This document shows, one piece after another, positions 58,126 through 64,000 of a DNA stretch of 64,000 nucleotides. A program made the position numbers and the translations under genes. The notes under the pieces are model-generated. The model was not told the DNA's origin and made no database searches. It worked only from the letters and a program-made list of their open reading frames with translations. The DNA is from Entonaema liquescens (Eukaryota > Ascomycota > Sordariomycetes > Xylariales > Xylariaceae): assembly GCA_902805475.1 (NCBI GenBank), contig CADCSX010000008.1, positions 2,214,001 to 2,278,000 of the forward strand. Reading direction: 5' to 3'. Each line of letters opens with the position of its first letter. The first letter of the stretch is position 1.

Positions 58126-60096
58126 ATGGTAGCGCGGCTATTCACAATGCCGGCTCTTGATCGTGTCCTCGTCTCCGTCGTCGCTATTGCGGCCGTCGGC
58201 AGCGTCTCTGCTGTCCCGTATAACACCTTTGACGGCGAAGGGTTCCCCGCTTGCAACGACGTCGCTCTTGTTCACAATGCCACTAGCGTCGATGATATCG
58301 TCCAGATAGTAAAGGATGCTTCCGCCAAGGGAACACCTGTAAGAGCGTCAGGGAAAGGCCATATGTGGTAAGTTGAAGTCCTGGCTTACGGTATACCTTT
58401 GTTGGCATGTTTTATTCAAGAAAACACTCGATCCCATCCTCGTAGTAGATTCCACGGGGACATCGTACGTGTTCGATGTTTCTAGAGAAATCCATAACAG
58501 TTCAATTCTAATTCGAGATATTGCAAAGGTACAATACTATGTGTTCAGACAATTCGGACACGATCATCATCCGTACAGAAAATGTAAACAAGATTTCGAA
58601 TCTAGTGCTCGAGGAGGGCGCCGAGACTGGGACGGTGGAAATAGAGGCCGGCGTTACGTTCCTGCAGCTTGCCGAATATCTTCATAACAACAACGCTTCC
58701 ATGGGGTATACGTTGGTTAATTGGAATATCACCATGGCTGGCGCCGTAGCGATGGGTGGCCACCGCTCTGCCATCCGCGAGGACTCGATGGTCGCAGCTG
58801 GCGTACTATCATTGGACATCGTCAATGGGAATGGGGATATCGTGACTATCGAGCGCGATGAGACTAATGACGACTGGCTTGCTGCTTCAACGTCTTTGGG
58901 CCTGCTAGGCGTCATTGTTCGCATGAAGTTCAAGATCTACCCAGACTTCAAAGTCTTCGCAAAACAGGAAACGTAAGTCCCATATCTATGCCTGGAGTGG
59001 CTTCCCCCCGTCTAACAAGCATATTAGCCTAGATGAAGATGATGTTCTAAACGGCGACATTTACGGACTGATCGCACCCTATGCTACGGCTAACTTTTGG
59101 GTACGCATATCGACCCCTTTCTATTTATATGATACATTACTCTAACACTTTGTAGTGGTGGCCGTACATGAAGAAGTTCCATTGGCGGTACTACGACAAG
59201 GTCCCGCTCACCCTTAGCAACCAGGAAGGATTCCAGAATACCTTCTCTATAACAGACACGGAGGCATTTATAGCAAAATCCACCCTGGAGAGCGGGAAAT
59301 ACCTAGCGACATCCAACATGTTCTTCGAGACTACTGCGTTCGGTTTATGGTCCGCTCCCAACTTCCGCGAGAAGACAACTCAGAAGGCAATCACGGAGTG
59401 GCCCGTCTACGGCTGGAACTACGACGTCCTAATTGGAGGTCTCTACCCGGATCAGAAACCCGAGTGGGAGTATGGCATGCACGGCGCTACCCTCGAGTTG
59501 GCGTTCCCTATCACACTGGCTAACAAGATGCTCAAGCGCGTACGGCAGGCATTCGACGATGAGGCTAAGAAGGGGGTTATTATGACGAGTACCTATCGCA
59601 GTGGCATCAACATCAAGTTTGGGAAGTATGTATATCCCATATGGTGGCTCTTTAACTGTCTGCTAATTCACGGTCCAGGCCTTACTATGACTTACTAGGC
59701 CAGGTCACGTACAATACGTCCGATGGCGCCGACTGGACTAAGGGCGCTATCATGTTCGATTTCCCCACGTTCAAGCCCTCCATTGGCGATGGAAAACGCT
59801 TCAACGAAGACTTCTGTGAGTAGCTCTAATTCTACGCCCTCAGTTTACTCTTCACCTTGAAAGAGAGCATAATATGGCTAACAAGAACTGCCACAGACCC
59901 TAAATTAGCCAAGACGCTTATCGACGAATTCCCAGCGAGACCACATTGGACCAAGAACACACGCGAGGTATTTGGCAACGCCACGAAGAATCTAGACCCC
60001 GATCATCTGGCGAGGTTTAAGGCCGTGCGTGAGAAGTTTGACCCGCAGGGCATATTCAAGAGTGTGATTGGGGAGATTTTGGGCTTTTATGAGTAA
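58126..60096 (+). CDS. Secreted FAD-linked oxidase (PCMH-type FAD domain, D-arabinono-lactone oxidase-like)
   Basis: Six exons, 58126-58367, 58529-58972, 59028-59100, 59156-59625, 59679-59815 and 59897-60096, all in phase, give 521 residues. A signal peptide is visible (VLVSVVAIAAVGSVSAVP). The FAD domain follows with GTPVRASGKGHMW, whose His is placed like the covalent FAD His of sugar-lactone oxidases, then VTFLQLAEYLH, AMGGHRSAIRED and STSLGLLGVIVRMKFKI. The C-terminal half ends with ARPHWTKN and EKFDPQGIFKSVIG as in ALO-type enzymes. Such enzymes oxidise lactones, polyols or other alcohols with O2, making H2O2. The substrate is unknown and secretion argues against ascorbate synthesis. A second in-frame Met 7 codons downstream is an alternative start. 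Confidence 0.9.
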
Positions 60097-60743
60097 ATGG
60101 GTTGGATGAAGGTCACTCTACCGCGTCTTTATTGCCGGTATCATATATGATTCCGACTTACTCTGATGTTAGGGTAGACAGTATATAAATAACCCATGAT
60201 GTAGTTATGGATGATAATGTTAATGATTGTCTCAACGACTTTTTGGGAGTATGTGTATTGGTGATTAATGAGTGTGATAATAAGGCACTGCATACTTCAG
60301 TTAGATGCATTATCTCTATTAACAGTATCTATCCGCATTAATTTTATAGGGTATTCTAACTGGGTAAGCATAGTCGCAAGGCATGTAACGAGCTCTCATC
60401 CCTCCTTGGAGATTCGCCACTGGAGTTGTCAGGGCAAATCACCACGGCGAAAGGGTATATCCAAATAGGTACCTACTTAAGGTACGTAAAATATAACCAA
60501 CGTACCTCTACCATAGCTTCACGCGTCGCTGCACAGAGTACTTTTAGTCTGTTTCGGTGCTAGAGTAACTGTTTCTTTATTTATATCCCACCGTCGTGAG
60601 TGCCGGGACATCTTTCTCTTCCACTTCTCTTTACATCTACAATCCCATAGCATCTCGTCTACACTACAAAACCTTAAGAACTCTTCAGCATATTCTAATC
60701 ACTACATCTACTCCTATCCTCACATAATCTACCAGGAGAAGCC
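60097..60743. other. Intergenic
   Basis: 3' flank of the FAD oxidase and promoter region of the next gene. A TAGGTACCTACTTAAGGTAC word lies at about 60465-60484, and a CT-rich stretch precedes the ATG. No gene recognised. Confidence 0.5.
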
Positions 60744-61942
60744 ATGGCTTCTCCAACTGGCTCGCCGGATGATGGGACCACTATATCCGTCGCTATTTCT
60801 CCTTATCCGGATATAGATGATAGCGAGTTCGGCGAGCCGTCGATAGTCCTGGATCGACCATCGCCTTCTCAATCGATCAAAGAGGTCAATCGGAGGCAGA
60901 GTAGCTTCAACGTAGAGGCTTCCACTACATGTCTCGGGGTTGAAGGAAAAGGAAACGTCACAGCACCGAAGAGATCTCGGAGCCCTTCGCCACCTACACA
61001 CAGTCCACTGGACAGGGACTCCTTAGAGCGGGAGTTCGTCTTCCGGAAGGTATACGACGACTTCAAATTTGGATGGGACTGTATTGCAACAATCTACCTG
61101 CGATACTTCGAACCTCCACGCACCCTAAAGATACCTGACATTGAAGAAGCCAGAGATGATTCCGTGTTTTCAGGATTGACGGTGCAGGAGGTAGCCGAAC
61201 GAACAGCGATGTGCATGATCGAGCCACTCTGGTCCGAGGTCTATGGGCGGTGTTCCTCCAGTTCCTTCTATGACATACAAGAACGTCTTAACTATATCTC
61301 CGCCGATACCCAGCGTGAAGTCCTCGAATACGTCGCCGCAGTAAACAACACATTCTCTATGCACCTCGACCCCGATGCCCTTGGCCGCCTGAGGACGGCG
61401 CGCGCCGCTTCACCGACCCCCCACCCCGTTCCCGCACGCCACCGAGAACCAACCAAGCCTCTTCCTCGGCCAGAGAAGCCCCGCGGCCCCAAACCAAGCG
61501 CCCCGCCATTGGTAACCGCAACGGCGGCAGCGTCAACGATATCGAGACCCGTACCTTCGCCCCGCGAAGAGCTCCACGAAACCGAGCCGAAACCCCACCG
61601 AGAAAGAACCTCCAGACATCAGCGCGCAGCAGCCCGGCCGCGCCACGCCGCTCTCCGAGTAACTACTCTGCAACACCTCCCATACCACCTTCGACTCCGC
61701 AACGATACACTACATCCCGTCGTCCTCAGCACAGAACCCCGGCTGCACGACAGCAGAGCAGGAGCCGTGCCCCGCGCAGATCCAAGCGCGGACCCCAGTT
61801 TCCAGTCGTGGGCCAGATCGGTCGGTACCCCGTGCAGGGGCGGCTAGCGAGTGCTAATGCCGCTGCTGCTGCTGCTGCTGCCGCTGCCGCCGCTGCTATG
61901 GATAACGACGAAGGACGACGAAGACGAACTCTTCGTTCCTAG
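60744..61942 (+). CDS. Hypothetical protein with disordered basic C-terminus and poly-Ala, one apparent frame break
   Basis: From ATG 60744 the first part is Ser/Pro-rich, followed by an ordered region (REFVFRKVYDDFKFGWDC, IATIYLRYFEPPRTLKI, TAMCMIEPLWSEVYGR, AVNNTFSMHLDPDALGRL). From about 61395-61412 the original frame continues to TAG 61847. The overlapping frame to TAG 61940-61942 has much stronger C-ending codons and ends with VVGQIGRYPVQGRLASAN, a run of about 12 Ala and DNDEGRRRRTLRS. I therefore infer one lost base in the GC-rich ACGGCGCGCGCCGC stretch; the restored length is 399 residues. No family recognised. Without correction the protein would be 367 residues. Confidence 0.6.
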
Positions 61943-62677
61943 ATCTGGGTGTGCGTGATGAGGCGGTGTCCGCTGGGGTGTTTCCTATGTGATTAGTAGT
62001 GGTGACGGTGCTGGTGCTGGTGGTAAGGAGGGGGTGTTCACCGGACAGGTGACCGCGGCGGTCTATTGGGCATTACTGTCATCCGGCAAGGGCGCGTCCG
62101 GGAGAGGCGTTTGGGGTTTGCTTGTCTGTGCTGGGTTGCGTTTATAGTCTCATGGTGAAAGGAAAGGCCGCCCTGATATATCTTTTTCTGGCTCTTAGGC
62201 TACATCCATAGGGTTGGTATTGGGTTATGGGATAGACACTAGATTAGTAAGTCTTGCTTCTAGGTAGACAACGGCCCTATTTAGTCTCGTAGCATCTATT
62301 ACGTTCGGGACACTAAGAGATAGGCAGTAGTTAATATAGTTACTTGTCAATGCCATTGCTAATCAACATGCTTGAGTATAATTTCGTGTCCTATATACAT
62401 ACTTAGGTAAGTTCAAACCCTCCCTTTCGATGAGGTTCTAAAGGAGTTGAAAGGAACACGTACCTCCGCGTACGTCTTCTATAGAGTAGCTCAACTAATA
62501 CGTAGGTGGTACTAATACATGCTCAATTAACTCGCGTTGAGCGGGTGCTTCGACTGGAAACCGATATTATACACAATACAGATCCTAAGCCGAATAAGGC
62601 CAGTGGAAGGGCATCCATCCTAACCCTTATTTTATAACCGACCAGTTATCCCCAGATCCTGAACCAAATCCACTTCT
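61943..62677. other. Intergenic, convergent
   Basis: 3' flanks of the disordered orphan and the receptor gene. No recognisable feature. Confidence 0.55.
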
Positions 62678-63891
62678 TTATACTACAAATATCTCCTCGT
62701 CGCTGTCTTTCCCATTGGCGGCTCCGGCGTCGTGCTTACTCACCGGGTGCAGCTCATTGCTAACACCGAGTTCTCGGTAAGGCCCAACAGCCTCGCTCGT
62801 AGTACGGCTACGGCTACGACTATTCGACGATTGGTTCCTAGTCCAAAAGGCTGGGATGTGTTTTAGTAAAGGTCGCAGGGCTGCGGCGGACGCCGCGAAA
62901 GTAGCCATTCCGAGTTCGATATCGGCCCAGAGTAGTAAGTCGTAGTGTAAGGCTTGGGCTTCTTCACCCTTGGCTGTCGATAACCTGACTATGATGACGA
63001 GTTTTACGATGGTGGCAGAACTTGCACTATAAGATGGTTAATACGGGCTTGATCGTAGATCCTACGTAATCTTATTTTATATTTGCGTTCAAGGGGGTTA
63101 CTATAGGGAGACATACAATGCGCCCAATCCTAGTAGCAGCAGTACGGATATTTTCAGCTTAGTGCTCATGTGCACCTTTCTGAGTATATATATCGGTAGC
63201 AGCGCATAGAAGTAGTCGATAAAGATGTTGGTGATAGTGCGGAAATAACCGACTTGCGTACAGGCCTTACTGCCAGCCCAGTTCGACGCGCCGCCTTGGG
63301 CACATGGCCACGACGCGAATATTGTCATCACTATGGTCCAGATAGTGACAACGGCCATCGACCCGAGTAAAAGCCAGCGTAGTTTCTTAGTAGATGATAG
63401 ACGGTAGAGAACAAGCGCCACGGCTATTTTGACGAGTCCAGCGCTGATGTAGAGTGTCAGCTGGTTGGCGAATAGGAACTAAATATGGACATGGCCCCAT
63501 TAGTCCTTTAAGCTAGTCATAGATAAGATGGAAGGACTCGACTCGAGACGGAATATAAGGGATCCACCATCTACCTTCGTGGATTTGGCTTTGTCATAGT
63601 ACGGTTGCTTGTCCTGGGCAGCGTAGCCGTAGTGCATAGACGTAAAGCCCATGGCACAGGAGATGATGAAGCCGATCTGGCATTCGTGGTGATATCAGTA
63701 CTGGGCCTATGTATAATAGCATATAAGAATGGTATAGGTGGAATTACGTATGTCAAGATAAGAACAACATCGTCCAACCCGAAGCCACGGGTTAACATCT
63801 TCGTTCGGACATAAAGACGGGCGGCTATGGCTATGGTGTCGACTACTAAAAAAACGACCATAGCCGCGATCAGATCATCCCGATGCCCCAT
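62678..63891 (-). CDS. PTH11-like rhodopsin-fold membrane receptor, about 318 aa
   Basis: Exons 63891-63748, 63676-63575, 63478-63117 and 63026-62678 join in phase. Hydrophobic helices alternate with family motifs: VDTIAIAARLYVRT, GFGLDDVVLILTY, IGFIISCAMGFTSMHYGYA, FLFANQLTLYISAGLVKIAVALVLYR, the Cys-containing loop SWPCAQGG...KACTQ, IFIDYFYALLPIYILRKV and a last helix before a polar Ser/Arg tail. These rhodopsin-domain proteins belong to the PTH11-related GPCR-like set of Pezizomycotina; some sense surfaces, and most are unstudied. The first helix begins almost at the chosen Met, so a short upstream exon (for example from the ATG near 63948-63946) may be missing. Confidence 0.85.
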
Positions 63892-64000
63892 ATTGCCGGA
63901 TTGAAGCCAACGGCACGCTAGCGGCTCCGTAACTCATCAACCTAAGCTCTAGGTACTTCGACGGCGAAGAGTAGTGTCCCCTCCATGAGAATAAGATTGG

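Noticed and set aside
1..64000. tRNA, rRNA, CRISPR array, intact transposon or secondary-metabolite cluster
   Set aside because: I looked for T-loop motifs, direct-repeat arrays, transposase or reverse-transcriptase motifs and PKS/NRPS/terpene cores, and saw none.

Overview
This is nuclear DNA of a filamentous ascomycete (Pezizomycotina; a sordariomycete would fit, but I cannot name a genus). The reasons are compact genes with 50-100 bp GT-AG introns, and fungus-specific families: a psi-producing oxygenase (Ppo), RTA1, a PTH11-type receptor, a CFEM GPI protein, a DUF5923/DUF4449 BPI-like protein, a C2 NT-type protein and a class II myosin of about 2400 residues. All splice sites given were read by hand and checked for phase.

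Layout. 1-914: 3' end of a Rho-GEF-type CNH gene (+). 1677-5824: nine-exon fatty-acid dioxygenase/P450 fusion (-), divergent from an FMO at 7989-9831 (+). 10198-12429: BPI-like protein (-). 14009-15237: RTA1 membrane protein (+). 16160-19966: C3H1 zinc-finger protein of the Red1/ZFC3H1 family (-), divergent from myosin II at 21055-28520 (+). 29394-30037: small orphan (+). 31090-32645: 2EXR/F-box-like protein (-). 34206-36170: GPI-anchored CFEM-like wall protein (-). A 5 kb gene-poor stretch follows, then VMS1/ANKZF1 (41189-43245, -), an orphan with cysteine-rich ends (44240-45775, +), RRP40 (46398-47203, -) divergent from SSZ1 (47608-49438, +), and a C2 NT-type protein (50057-51605, -). Next come an extreme AT island (52610-53260), POP1 (53849-56642, +), a secreted FAD-linked oxidase (58126-60096, +), a disordered orphan (60744-61942, +) and a PTH11-like receptor (62678-63891, -).

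How the genes relate. Most are unlinked housekeeping genes. Several serve RNA handling and translation: the Red1-like exosome adaptor, RRP40, POP1, VMS1 (ribosome quality control) and SSZ1 (ribosome-associated chaperone). The Ppo/FMO divergent pair is the only neighbourhood suggesting metabolism, oxylipin-type oxidation. I see no secondary-metabolite cluster, CRISPR array, tRNA, rRNA or intact transposon.

The clearest unexplained pattern is that seven genes carry apparent single-base losses, about a dozen in all and several at short G/C or A runs. Each breaks a frame whose protein homology, codon usage or remaining exon phases continue on the other side. Deletion-type assembly error is the simplest reading. 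The other strong signal is a block of about 0.6 kb with roughly 6% G+C in which the surviving cytosines are mostly CpG, as expected of an extreme RIP-like relic.
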